Positions 22,640 through 30,817 of a DNA stretch of 40,576 nt are shown piece by piece. The stretch lies in contig JAUYAK010000035.1 of NCBI GenBank assembly GCA_030693515.1, forward strand, positions 1 through 40,576, written 5' to 3'. The notes under the pieces were generated by a model. It searched no databases and had not been told where the DNA came from. It saw only the letters and a program-made list of their open reading frames with translations. This stretch comes from Opitutaceae bacterium. Its GTDB lineage: Bacteria > Verrucomicrobiota > Verrucomicrobiia > Opitutales > Opitutaceae. The position numbers and the translations under genes were made by a program. How positions within the stretch are numbered: position 1 is the stretch's first letter; each line of letters opens with the position of its first letter.

Positions 22640-24535
22640 TCAGCCGGACAGTTCGTCAAACCGCAGCAGACGGGCGCTGTTGAAGATGACGAAGAAGGCG
22701 CTGAACTCGTGGAGCAGGGCCGCCATGATCGGGCTCACGAGGCCGAAGGCGGAGAGGCCGGCGAACAGCGCGATGAAGGCGAGGCCCCAGAGAAGGTTCT
22801 GGTTGATGATGCGCAGCGTGCGGTCCGAGAGCGCGATGAAGCGCGGGAGCTGCCGGAGGTCGTCGCCCATCAGCGCGACATCGGCGGTCTTCACCGCGAT
22901 GTCGCTGCCGAGGGCGCCCATCGCCACGCCCAAGTCGCCGGCGGCGAGGGCCGGGGCGTCGTTGACGCCATCACCGATGACGAGCACGCGCCGGCCGGCG
23001 GCCTTGAGCGCGCGCACTTCCTCCAGCTTTTGCGCCGGGAGGCACTCGGCCCGGTAGCGGGTGATGCCCGCTTCGCGCGCGATCTCGGCGGCGACGGCGG
23101 CCCGGTCGCCGGTGAGCATGACAAAATCCTCGATACCCAGCGCGCGGAGTCGCTCGGCGGTCTCGCGCGTCTCGGCGCGCAACGCATCGGCGAGCTGAAC
23201 CACGCCGGCAAACCCGCCGCCGCGCGCCACAAACAGCGACGAGGCTCCGGGTGACTCCGCCGCCGACTCCGGCACGGCCACGCCCAGCGATTCGATCCAG
23301 GAGCGGCGGCCCGCGGCGAGATCGCCGCCGCGCACGCCGAGACCCGCGACTTCGTTGATCGCGAGTGTCCGATCGATGGCGAGGCCGCGGCGCTGCGCCT
23401 CGGCGACGATGGCCCGCGCGATCGGGTGCGTGGAGTGGGCCTCGAGCGCGGCCGCCGCCATCAGCACATCGGCCTCGGTCAGGCCGGGGGCGGGTCGCAC
23501 CGCGAGCACGCGGAGCCGGCCCGTGGTGAGCGTGCCCGTCTTGTCGAAGACCACCGTATCGATCGCGCGCGCGGCCTCGAAGAAGCGCGAGCTTTTCACG
23601 AGGATGCCGAGGCGCGAGGCGACGGCCAGCGCCGCCACCATCGCCGACGGCGAGGCGAGCACGAACGCGCACGGCATCGCCACGATGATGACCGAGATCG
23701 CGCGCTCCACCTCGCGGGTGAAGAAGAGCACGAAGCCCGCGACGATCAGCACGAGCGGCATGTAGTAGCGCGTGTAGTCGTCGATGAGCCGCATGACGGG
23801 CGCGCGCGAGGTCTTGGCCTCCTCGACGATTTGTGTGACGCGGCCGATCACGGTGTCAGGGCCGGTCTGCCCGACGACAAACTCGAAGGCGCCGGTGAGA
23901 TTCGTCGTGCCGGCGTAGACCGCGGTGCCCACGTCGGCATCGACGGGCAGCGACTCGCCCGTGATGGAGGCTTGATCAATCGTGGTGGTGCCGGAGGCGA
24001 TTTTTCCGTCGGCCGGGATGGTGTCGCCGGGGAGCACGCGCACGCGGTCGCCGGAGCGGAGGAGCGCCGCATCGACCAGCTCCTCGGTCGCGCCGAGGCG
24101 GCGGGCCTTCACGCGCGAGAGCCGGGTGAGGGCCTTCACGGCTTCCTCGACGCCGAGGGTGGTGTGCTCCTCGAGAATCTGCCCCACGATCAGAATGGCA
24201 GCGACGATGGTGCCGGTCGCGTATTGCCCCGTGGCGAAGCACGCGAGGATCGCGAGCGCCACAAACTGGTCCATGTAGTATTTTGTGGCCTCAAAGCCGT
24301 CGGCCTTGAGCGAGACGAGACTGTCGATGAGCACCGGCACCGCGGCGAGGCCCAGGCCGATCATGGCCCAAAGGGAAAACACCTCGGCCTGATCGGGGCG
24401 CAACCAGGAGGCGACCGCGCTCAACGCGAGGCAAAGCAACCCGAGCGCGACCAAACCGAGGCGCACATGCATGGCGGAAAACCGGACGCGCGGGGTCTCG
24501 GCTTCGGCCGGCGGAGAGGCGGGCGCGGCGCTCAT
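22640..24535 (-). CDS. P1B-like metal-transporting P-type ATPase with MPC motif
   Basis: This 631-residue P-type ATPase has all catalytic motifs: TGES (residues ~193-196), phosphorylation site DKTGTLT at D331, HP at 370-371 (the P1B signature) and GDGVNDAPAL from residue 521. The membrane motif is MPCA (287-290) where transition-metal pumps usually have CPC, so a ligand cysteine is missing. There is no N-terminal metal-binding domain. The C-terminus keeps NQNLLWGLAFIALF and LLHEFSAFFVIFNSARLLRF as in P1B-type pumps. The transported ion is unknown. It is the last gene of a four-gene operon with three SPFH proteins, and its start overlaps the previous stop by four bases (24532-24535), so a functional link is likely. 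Confidence 0.9.
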   Translation of the reverse strand: MSAAPASPPAEAETPRVRFSAMHVRLGLVALGLLCLALSAVASWLRPDQAEVFSLWAMIGLGLAAVPVLIDSLVSLKADGFEATKYYMDQFVALAILACFATGQYATGTIVAAILIVGQILEEHTTLGVEEAVKALTRLSRVKARRLGATEELVDAALLRSGDRVRVLPGDTIPADGKIASGTTTIDQASITGESLPVDADVGTAVYAGTTNLTGAFEFVVGQTGPDTVIGRVTQIVEEAKTSRAPVMRLIDDYTRYYMPLVLIVAGFVLFFTREVERAISVIIVAMPCAFVLASPSAMVAALAVASRLGILVKSSRFFEAARAIDTVVFDKTGTLTTGRLRVLAVRPAPGLTEADVLMAAAALEAHSTHPIARAIVAEAQRRGLAIDRTLAINEVAGLGVRGGDLAAGRRSWIESLGVAVPESAAESPGASSLFVARGGGFAGVVQLADALRAETRETAERLRALGIEDFVMLTGDRAAVAAEIAREAGITRYRAECLPAQKLEEVRALKAAGRRVLVIGDGVNDAPALAAGDLGVAMGALGSDIAVKTADVALMGDDLRQLPRFIALSDRTLRIINQNLLWGLAFIALFAGLSAFGLVSPIMAALLHEFSAFFVIFNSARLLRFDELSG

Positions 24536-25632
24536 TTCGGATCGCGGAGGTAGATGTTGACCTGTCCGCCATCGGCCGGGAGCAGGGTCTTGGCCTTCAT
24601 GCGGGGGAGAATCTGTTCGAGGGTCTCGGCGCGGAGGCGGGCCTCGACGAGCGCGGGCGCGGCGCGGTATTCGGCGAGGAGCGCGAGGAACGAGGCGGAT
24701 TCGCCGCGCGCGCGGGCGACGATTTCGCGGGCTTCGGCGCCGGCTTGCTGGCGGATGCGAAAGGCGTCGCTGCTCGCGCGCGGCGCCGTCTGCGCCCGGT
24801 AGGTGCGCGCCTGCTCGAGCGTGGTGCGGGCCTCGACCTGTGCGCTCGTCACATCGGCGAAGGCCGTGGCCGTGGCCTGCGGGGGCGTGAGCGCGTTGAC
24901 TTCGAACGCCACGAGATCGAGGCCGAGACGCAGGGCTTCCAGCCGCCGCTGCGCGGCCTCATGCACGCGGGTGCGCACGCTCTCGAGCCCCGAGCCGAGG
25001 GCGTCGTCGATCCGGGTGTGCGCGAGCACGCGGGTGGCGGCGTCCATGAGGGCGGCCTCGATGAGGGCGTCGCGCGCCGCGGGCTGCGCGGCGGCGAGGT
25101 AGGCGAAAGGATCGGTGATGCGGTAGCGCGCGGTGAGCCGCGCCTGCACGATGTTGGTGTCACCGGTGAGCGTGTAGCCGTCGGTCACGGGGTGGAGGCC
25201 GCGGCCCATGGGTGGCGGCGTGGCGGCGAGCCCGGCGTTGCCCGGGGGCATCACGGCGAGGAGCGAGGCGGGAATCTGCGGCGGGGCGGCCACCGCGGGT
25301 GGCAGGGCGGCGGTCTCCTCGGGCGCCCAGGCATGGAGCAGCACCTCGTGCTGCGTGCGCGTGGGGATCTTGACGACACGATCGAGCGGGGGCGGGAGCG
25401 CGAAGCACAGGCCGGGCGGGTGTAGTTCGCGCTGGAGGCGGCCGAGGCGGTAGATCACCGCGTCTTCGTTGGGGGCAACGCGCGTGATGCCGGAGCCAAG
25501 GTAGAGCGCGACGAGGCCGAACATCAGCCAGCGCAGCAGCCGGATCGTGGCGGCGAGGGCGCCGAACAGCGCCTGGCCGGAGCTGACGCCGTCGGCGCGG
25601 CGGCGGGAGGAGAGCGGAGCGTCGTCGCTCAT
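24532..25632 (-). CDS. SPFH-domain protein, HflK-like
   Basis: This 366-residue protein has a cytoplasmic N-terminus, one transmembrane helix (about residues 33-50, LLRWLMFGLVALYLGSGI), then an SPFH/prohibitin domain starting ITRVAPNEDAVIYRLGRLQR. It continues TDGYTLTGDTNIVQARLTAR, YRITDPFAYL, and RLGLDLVAFEVNALTPP. A long helical coiled-coil region (residues ~255-325) follows, ending in VNIYLRDPK. The order matches HflK; in E. coli HflK and HflC form a ring around the FtsH protease. A proline/alanine-rich insert (residues ~105-140) is unusual. It overlaps the next gene by four bases on both sides, so it is translationally coupled to HflC and the ATPase. No ftsH is present. Confidence 0.85.
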   Translation of the reverse strand: MSDDAPLSSRRRADGVSSGQALFGALAATIRLLRWLMFGLVALYLGSGITRVAPNEDAVIYRLGRLQRELHPPGLCFALPPPLDRVVKIPTRTQHEVLLHAWAPEETAALPPAVAAPPQIPASLLAVMPPGNAGLAATPPPMGRGLHPVTDGYTLTGDTNIVQARLTARYRITDPFAYLAAAQPAARDALIEAALMDAATRVLAHTRIDDALGSGLESVRTRVHEAAQRRLEALRLGLDLVAFEVNALTPPQATATAFADVTSAQVEARTTLEQARTYRAQTAPRASSDAFRIRQQAGAEAREIVARARGESASFLALLAEYRAAPALVEARLRAETLEQILPRMKAKTLLPADGGQVNIYLRDPK

Positions 25633-26528
25633 CGGTTCGCCGGCGCGGCCGGCTTGAGCTGGTGGAACGGCGCGGTGTCCGTGTCCAAGATGAGCGTGGT
25701 GTTGTCGCGCGTCACTTTGCGCAACGTCTCGAGCTCGCGGAGGAAGGTGTAGAACTTCGGGTCCTGGGTGTGGGCCTCGGCGTAGATGCGCGCGGCGTCG
25801 GCCTCGGCCTGGCCGCGGGTTTCCTCGGCGAACTTCTGCGCCTCGGCGACGAGCACGGTGCGTTCGGCGTCGGTGCGGGCGCGGAGTTCCTCGGCTTCGC
25901 GGCGGCCTTCGGCGCGGAACTTGGCGGCGAACTGGCCGCGCTCGGCCTTCATCCGCTCAAAGACGTAGAGCGTGTTGGCCTCGGGCAGCGCGATGCGCTT
26001 CAGGCCGACCTGCTCGATCCCGATGCCGAAGGCCGCGAGCGCCTGCGGGCGGATGGCGGCGGCGAGCCGCGATTCGAACTCGGCGAGTTTGAGTTTCGCC
26101 GGATCGGTCGAGACGAGCTCCGCGAAATCGTAGCGGCCGAGCAGGGCGTTGCGCGCGCTGGTGGCGAGGCTGTCGAGCTTGGCGGGCGCGGCGGCCGGCG
26201 CGCCGAGGGCCTGGAGAAACTTCAGCGGATCGGTGACGCGCCAGGCGAGGAAGACGGGGAGGATGATGTTGCGCTTGTCCTGCGTGAGCGCCTCGGAGAG
26301 CCGGGTGTCGTGGAACGCGAGCCGCGTGTCGAAGCGATGCACGGTGTCCACGGGCCAGGGCCATTTGAAGTAGAGGCCGGGTTCGCCGAGGGTGCGCACC
26401 GGCGAGCCGAAGCGCGTGAGCACCGCGGACTCGTTGCTCGCGACCTGAAAGCTGCACATCGCGCAGCCGAGCACCGCGGCGACGACCGCGGCGATGAGCG
26501 CGCGGGTGAGGAATTGAAACGAGGACAT
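25629..26528 (-). CDS. SPFH-domain protein, HflC-like
   Basis: This 299-residue protein has one N-terminal helix (FLTRALIAAVVAAVLGCAMC) and an SPFH domain: FQVASNESAVLTRFGSPVRT, GEPGLYFKWPWPVDTVHRFD, TRLAFHDTR and NIILPVFLAWRVTDPLKFL. A charged helix (RREAEELRARTDAERTVLVA, AQKFAEETRGQAEADAARIY) follows, then the FYTFLRELETLRKV segment. The GLYFKWPWPVDTV stretch and RVTDPLKF are typical of HflC. Its partner is probably the HflK-like protein 4 bases further on. It lies 30 bases after the larger SPFH gene. Confidence 0.9.
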   Translation of the reverse strand: MSSFQFLTRALIAAVVAAVLGCAMCSFQVASNESAVLTRFGSPVRTLGEPGLYFKWPWPVDTVHRFDTRLAFHDTRLSEALTQDKRNIILPVFLAWRVTDPLKFLQALGAPAAAPAKLDSLATSARNALLGRYDFAELVSTDPAKLKLAEFESRLAAAIRPQALAAFGIGIEQVGLKRIALPEANTLYVFERMKAERGQFAAKFRAEGRREAEELRARTDAERTVLVAEAQKFAEETRGQAEADAARIYAEAHTQDPKFYTFLRELETLRKVTRDNTTLILDTDTAPFHQLKPAAPANR

Positions 26529-26558
26529 GCGGAAAGGCGTTGGTTTTTTCGATGGGGC

Positions 26559-28244
26559 TCAGCGGGCCGGAGCGGGCATCGGCGGGGACGTCCCGTCGAG
26601 GCCTTGGTAGAAATTCACGCGCGAGCGGGCGCCGTGCGGGACGAGGATGAGCTGGCGCACCTCGGCGAGGGTGGCTTCGAGGGCCTCGAGCCGGCGGCGC
26701 GTCATGAAAGCTTCCGGCTGCTCGCGATAGGCGGCGAGCGGGGCGAGGAAGCGCGCGGCCTCGCCGCCGGCCCGGGCGCGGCGCTCGGTGGCGGCGGTCT
26801 CGGCCGAGAGGCGGATCTGCGCGGCGCTCATCTGCGCGGCGACGCCCGCCTGCACGGCGTAGGTGCGCGCGAGATCGACGAGCGCGGCACGCTGCTCCTC
26901 GGCGCTGATCACATCCTGGTAGGCGGGCGCGACGGCCACGGGCGGGTGCACATCCTTGAGGCCGACAAACACGATCTCCAGGCCGAGGCCGAGGCGGTCG
27001 CTCGCGGCCTGGAGTTCGGCGTGGATCTGGTCGGTGATTGCGCCGCGGTCGGTGACCATGAGCCCAAAGGCGCTGTGCGTGGTGGTGACCGTGAGCAGCG
27101 CGCGGTAGCCGAGCGCTTCGAGCGCGGCGCGCGCATCGCCTGCGTGCCGGAGGTAGGCGACGGCGTCGCGCACGCGGTAGTGCACGGGCACGTTGATGGT
27201 GAGGAGTTCCTCGCCCTGGCCGACGAGCAGGTTCTGCTCGCCTTCAAAGTGTTTCTCGGTCCACAGCACCGGTCCCGCGAGATCGCGCTCAAAACCGAGC
27301 GACACCTCCTGCACCCGCTCCGTGGGCACCACGACCACGCGGCCCCAGGGCCATGGCGCGTGAAAATGCAACCCCGGCGGCAAGGTGTCGGGCGCGAAGG
27401 CCCCGCTCCGCACCAGCACGCCGCGGCTCTCCACCGGCACGCGCGTGACGGCCGTCGAGGCCCACAGGCCGAGCGCGCCAAGCAGCGCGAGCGGCGCGGC
27501 AAGCAGGCGCGTGAGCTGCACGAGCCAGGTGTCGGCGAGCTTCACGCCAAACGTCCGCTCGATCGTCGCGGCGAGCGAGCGCAGCGGGCCGCTCTCGCCG
27601 AAGAGCGCGGGCAGCAGCACGCTGGCGGCGAGCACCGGGCCCTCCGCGCGCAGGCGCGCCGGCTGGTAGAGCCGGGCGATGGCGCGCAGGGCGGCTTCGG
27701 CGGCGAGCACGGCCGTCGCAAAATTCAAAGCGGCGCCGACCGCGGGGAGGGCGTTGTGCCGCGTGTAGAGGCGGAGCAGGAGCGCCGCGAGCAGCAGCGC
27801 GTGCGCCGCCGCGAGCAGGCGGGAAAAAGGCACGAGCGCCGCGATCCCGGCCGCCGGCGTGGCGCGCGTGATGTGCGCGCCGAAGGTGCCGAGGAAATGA
27901 AAGGCAAACGCGAGCACCGCCAGCGCCACCGCGGCGAGCTGCAGCTGCGCGGTCGTCGCCCCCGCCGTGACCGCGGGCGACCGCAGGTGAAACCACAGGG
28001 GCAGGCCCAGCGCCGCGATGGGGCCCAGCACGCAGAAGATCCCGCGCAGCCGCCACGGCAGGCGCGGGAGCGACGACGCCGCGACCGCGACGAACGCCCA
28101 CGCCGCGAGCCCGCCGAGCGCGGCGAAGGCCGCGAGTCCCGTGCGCAGCGCGAGCAGATCCGCCGCGGCGGTCGCGACCGCCAGGGCGGCGGCGAGCGCG
28201 ATCACGGGACCGCGGGGCGGGGAGGGGGAGTCGGGGCTGGGCAT
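26559..28244 (-). CDS. Large SPFH protein with an N-terminal multi-helix membrane domain
   Basis: This 561-residue protein joins about five or six hydrophobic helices (residues ~12-175, for example AAWAFVAVAASSLPRLPW and LAAVALAVLAFAFHFLGTF), with another near residue 255, to an SPFH domain (ESRGVLVRSGAFAPDTLPPG, LHFHAPWPWGRVVVVPTERV, LTINVPVHYRVRDAVAYL). A coiled coil follows (YQDVISAEEQRAALVDLART, AQIRLSAETAATERRARAGG). SPFH proteins usually have one membrane helix, so this domain is atypical. It is the first gene of the four-gene operon and its product may scaffold the other SPFH proteins around the ATPase; that role is inference. Confidence 0.8.
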   Translation of the reverse strand: MPSPDSPSPPRGPVIALAAALAVATAAADLLALRTGLAAFAALGGLAAWAFVAVAASSLPRLPWRLRGIFCVLGPIAALGLPLWFHLRSPAVTAGATTAQLQLAAVALAVLAFAFHFLGTFGAHITRATPAAGIAALVPFSRLLAAAHALLLAALLLRLYTRHNALPAVGAALNFATAVLAAEAALRAIARLYQPARLRAEGPVLAASVLLPALFGESGPLRSLAATIERTFGVKLADTWLVQLTRLLAAPLALLGALGLWASTAVTRVPVESRGVLVRSGAFAPDTLPPGLHFHAPWPWGRVVVVPTERVQEVSLGFERDLAGPVLWTEKHFEGEQNLLVGQGEELLTINVPVHYRVRDAVAYLRHAGDARAALEALGYRALLTVTTTHSAFGLMVTDRGAITDQIHAELQAASDRLGLGLEIVFVGLKDVHPPVAVAPAYQDVISAEEQRAALVDLARTYAVQAGVAAQMSAAQIRLSAETAATERRARAGGEAARFLAPLAAYREQPEAFMTRRRLEALEATLAEVRQLILVPHGARSRVNFYQGLDGTSPPMPAPAR

Positions 28245-28324
28245 GGCGGCGGCCGCAGGAATCTGGGCCGCCCCTTATGTGCGGGGCTTTGCGCCGCGCA
28301 TCAAATGCGTTTCCGCCGAATCGA

Positions 28325-29005
28325 TCACTTCTTCTTTTTCTTGGTCGCGGCGGGGCTGGTCTTGGGATCGACCACGATGTCCTTGGTGGCGAGCCAGGCG
28401 GCGGCGCCGGATGAGTCGGTGCCGCGCTGGGGCGCGATGACGGTGGCCTCGAGCGCGGCGCCCGAGAGGCTGCGCTGCACCCCGTCGCTCGCGAAGGTCG
28501 CGCGCTCGTCGTCGAAGGTGAACTGTGAGGTCAGCACCGTGGCATCGCCGATCTTCACATGGAAGTGGAAGTGCCGGATGCGGCCCGTGTAGAGGCCCGG
28601 CTTGATCGTGCGGAAGGAGTAGCGGCCATCCGCGCCGGTCACGCTCTCGCCGTAGAACTGAAAATGGGGGTCGCGCTTGGCGGCGTTGCGGTCTCCGGAG
28701 TGATAATAGACGCCGGCTGCGTCGGTGTGCCAGATCTCGACCTTGGCGCCCGCGAGCGGCGCGCCGGTGAGATCGCGGACGACACCGGAGAGGAGAAACG
28801 GCATCCCCTGGGTCGCTTCCTTGGCGCCAGCAAGCCGCGTGAGATCGTTGTCGCGGTTGGCGGCGGGGATGGGCGGGAGGGTGTTGGTGGAGTTGAAGGG
28901 ATAGAACGGACCTTCGGTGACTTCGGGCGTGCGCACGGGCGCGGCCGGCAGGGTCGAGGCGAACGCGAGGGCGGCGATCAGGAGGCGGGCGGGATGAGTT
29001 TTCAT
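28325..29005 (-). CDS. Secreted intradiol ring-cleavage dioxygenase-like protein
   Basis: This 226-residue protein has a probable signal peptide (MKTHPARLLIAALAFASTLP) and a fold like protocatechuate 3,4-dioxygenase. Landmarks are TPEVTEGPFYPFN, PFLLSGVVRDLTGAPLAGAK, VEIWHTDAAGVYYHSGD, and GLYTGRIRHFHFHVKIG. The Tyr of GVYYHSG, the Tyr of GLYTGR and the two His of RHFHFH match the four ferric-iron ligands. The substrate is unknown. It ends in a lysine tail (TKKKKK). ATG 29005 is preferred to 29062 because the signal peptide starts there. It lies 58 bases downstream of the histidine kinase gene. Confidence 0.85.
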   Translation of the reverse strand: MKTHPARLLIAALAFASTLPAAPVRTPEVTEGPFYPFNSTNTLPPIPAANRDNDLTRLAGAKEATQGMPFLLSGVVRDLTGAPLAGAKVEIWHTDAAGVYYHSGDRNAAKRDPHFQFYGESVTGADGRYSFRTIKPGLYTGRIRHFHFHVKIGDATVLTSQFTFDDERATFASDGVQRSLSGAALEATVIAPQRGTDSSGAAAWLATKDIVVDPKTSPAATKKKKK

Positions 29006-29063
29006 GGGGACGGGGAAAGCGGTGCGAAGCTGCGCGAGGAGCGGGCTCGTTGCACGTCGCAAA

Positions 29064-30683
29064 TCAGGCGGCCGCGAGGCGAATCTCGGCGCGGAAGCCC
29101 CGCGGCACGCGGTTCGAGAACCGCACCTCGCCGCCGCACGCGGCGACGCTGCTGCGCACGATCGCGAGGCCGAGGCCGACGCCGCCGCCTTCGCGCGTGC
29201 GCGCCAGCTCGGGCCGGAAGAAGGGCTCGCCCAGCCGATCCAGATCCGTGGCGGGCACGCCGGGGCCCTCGTCCTCCACCGCCAGCACGATGCGGGTGCC
29301 GTCGCGGGTGGCGGAGAGGGTGACCGGGCCGGCGTCTCCGGCGTAGCGGAGGGCGTTGCGGACGAGATTGCCGAGGGCGCGGCCGAGCAGATCGGCGTCC
29401 GCCTGCGCGCGCAGGCCGGCGGGCACCGCCAGCACCACGCGATCCGCGGCGTCCTCTCGGGCGAGCGCCGTCTGGACGAGCGGATCGAGCTCCGTGGGGG
29501 CGAGGACGATCTCGCGGGGTTGCAGGCCGGCCTTGGTGAAGGCGAGCAGCTCGTTCACGAGCGTGCTCATCTGCTGCACCTCGTCGCGGAGATCGGCGAC
29601 CGTCTCCTGCATCGCGGCGGGAGCCTGATCGGCGAGGATGCCGGCGGCCATTTGCAGGCGAGCGAGCGGCGAGCACAGCTCGTGGGCGACGTCGCCGAGG
29701 AAGCGTTTCTGGCCGTTCATGTGTGCGTCGAGCCGGATGGCCATGCGGTCGACGGAGTCGCCGAGGCGGCCGAGTTCGTCGCGCCGGTGGCTGTTGACGC
29801 GGGTGTCGAAGCGGCCTTCGGCGATGCGCTCGGTCGCGACGGTGAGCTGGCTCACCGAGCGGGTGATGCTGCGCACCAGGGGGAGCCAGAACAGCACCGA
29901 GGCGATCAGCACGACGCCTCCGCCCAGCAGCCAGGATTGCACGCCGAGAAGATTGAGCAGGCCCCAGAACGAACCCACGTGGGCCACCATCTTGGCCGGG
30001 ATCGGGCGGTTGCCGCGCTCCGGGTGGGTGGCCGGCACGCGCAGCCCGACCCAGTAGCCGGAAGGCGCTGCGGTGCGGACGACGAAGCGTCCCGCGAGTC
30101 GATCCGGAGAGGGTGGGGTGAAGCCGGGCGGCGGACCGCCGCCCTCGCCGCCGCGGCGTGCGCCTTCGGAGCCGAAGCGGCTGCGCTCGCCCGGGGTCGC
30201 CGGATCGCGGGGCGAGCTCCCCTCGCCAGCTTCGCGGGCGGCCTTTTCCGCCGCATCGCGTTTCCGGGTGGAATCCGAGTCCCCTTCCGGACCCCGGCGT
30301 CGCGGCGGCGGACCGCCAAAAAATCCCCAGCCCGGTCCGCGAAAATCCAGGCGCTCCTGCACGGCGGGCGGCAGCGGGGACGCGCCACTGGTCGCGAGTC
30401 GGGTCTCGTCAAAGGCATAGAGGGCAAACTCGGCGTCGTAGGCCTCGGCGAAGCGCTTCAGCACCGCATCGCGCGCCGGCCCCTGCGCCGCCGAGACTTC
30501 ACCGGCAATCACGTTGAACAGCACCTGCGCCCGGTCGCCGGTCGGGCCCGCGACGAGCGCGCTCCAGCCGAGCCCGCCTTGCACGACGACAAAGCCGATC
30601 ACGAGCGCGGCGAGCAGCAGCAGGTTGAGCACGAGCCACAGCGAGACCTTCAGCGAAAGCGGGTAGGAGACCTTCATCGGCAC
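29064..30683 (-). CDS. Sensor histidine kinase, CpxA-like
   Basis: This 539-residue two-helix histidine kinase has its first helix at about residues 12-36, a periplasmic domain at about 37-245, a second helix (WLLGGGVVLIASVLFWLPLV), HAMP, then the catalytic core. The phospho-acceptor His is H334 in DVAHELCSPLARLQ. The N box is LLGRALGNLVRNALRYA, G1 is VEDEGPGVP and G2 is GGGVGLGLAIVRSS. The H-box wording resembles CpxA-type kinases. The periplasmic domain holds a low-complexity charged/proline insert at about residues 122-190. Start codons at 30683 and 30677 are both possible. Its partner regulator is not adjacent; the OmpR-family gene at 38375-39106 is a candidate only. Confidence 0.88.
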   Translation of the reverse strand: MPMKVSYPLSLKVSLWLVLNLLLLAALVIGFVVVQGGLGWSALVAGPTGDRAQVLFNVIAGEVSAAQGPARDAVLKRFAEAYDAEFALYAFDETRLATSGASPLPPAVQERLDFRGPGWGFFGGPPPRRRGPEGDSDSTRKRDAAEKAAREAGEGSSPRDPATPGERSRFGSEGARRGGEGGGPPPGFTPPSPDRLAGRFVVRTAAPSGYWVGLRVPATHPERGNRPIPAKMVAHVGSFWGLLNLLGVQSWLLGGGVVLIASVLFWLPLVRSITRSVSQLTVATERIAEGRFDTRVNSHRRDELGRLGDSVDRMAIRLDAHMNGQKRFLGDVAHELCSPLARLQMAAGILADQAPAAMQETVADLRDEVQQMSTLVNELLAFTKAGLQPREIVLAPTELDPLVQTALAREDAADRVVLAVPAGLRAQADADLLGRALGNLVRNALRYAGDAGPVTLSATRDGTRIVLAVEDEGPGVPATDLDRLGEPFFRPELARTREGGGVGLGLAIVRSSVAACGGEVRFSNRVPRGFRAEIRLAAA

Positions 30684-30817
30684 GGGGTGAGACGCAGGCC
30701 ATCCATCGGAGTTAGCCGGGTGGTCCGCAACGTTTACCTCCGCTTAATAATAAGTCTGCCTCATCCACACATGCGCTTAACCGGCTGATGGTTTTATCTG
30801 TCCGCATCCCCCATCAT

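Noticed and set aside
25662-28592. 976-codon open frame on the plus strand
   Set aside because: It lies opposite two SPFH genes with recognisable domains, and its translation is Arg/Gly/Glu-rich without domain features.
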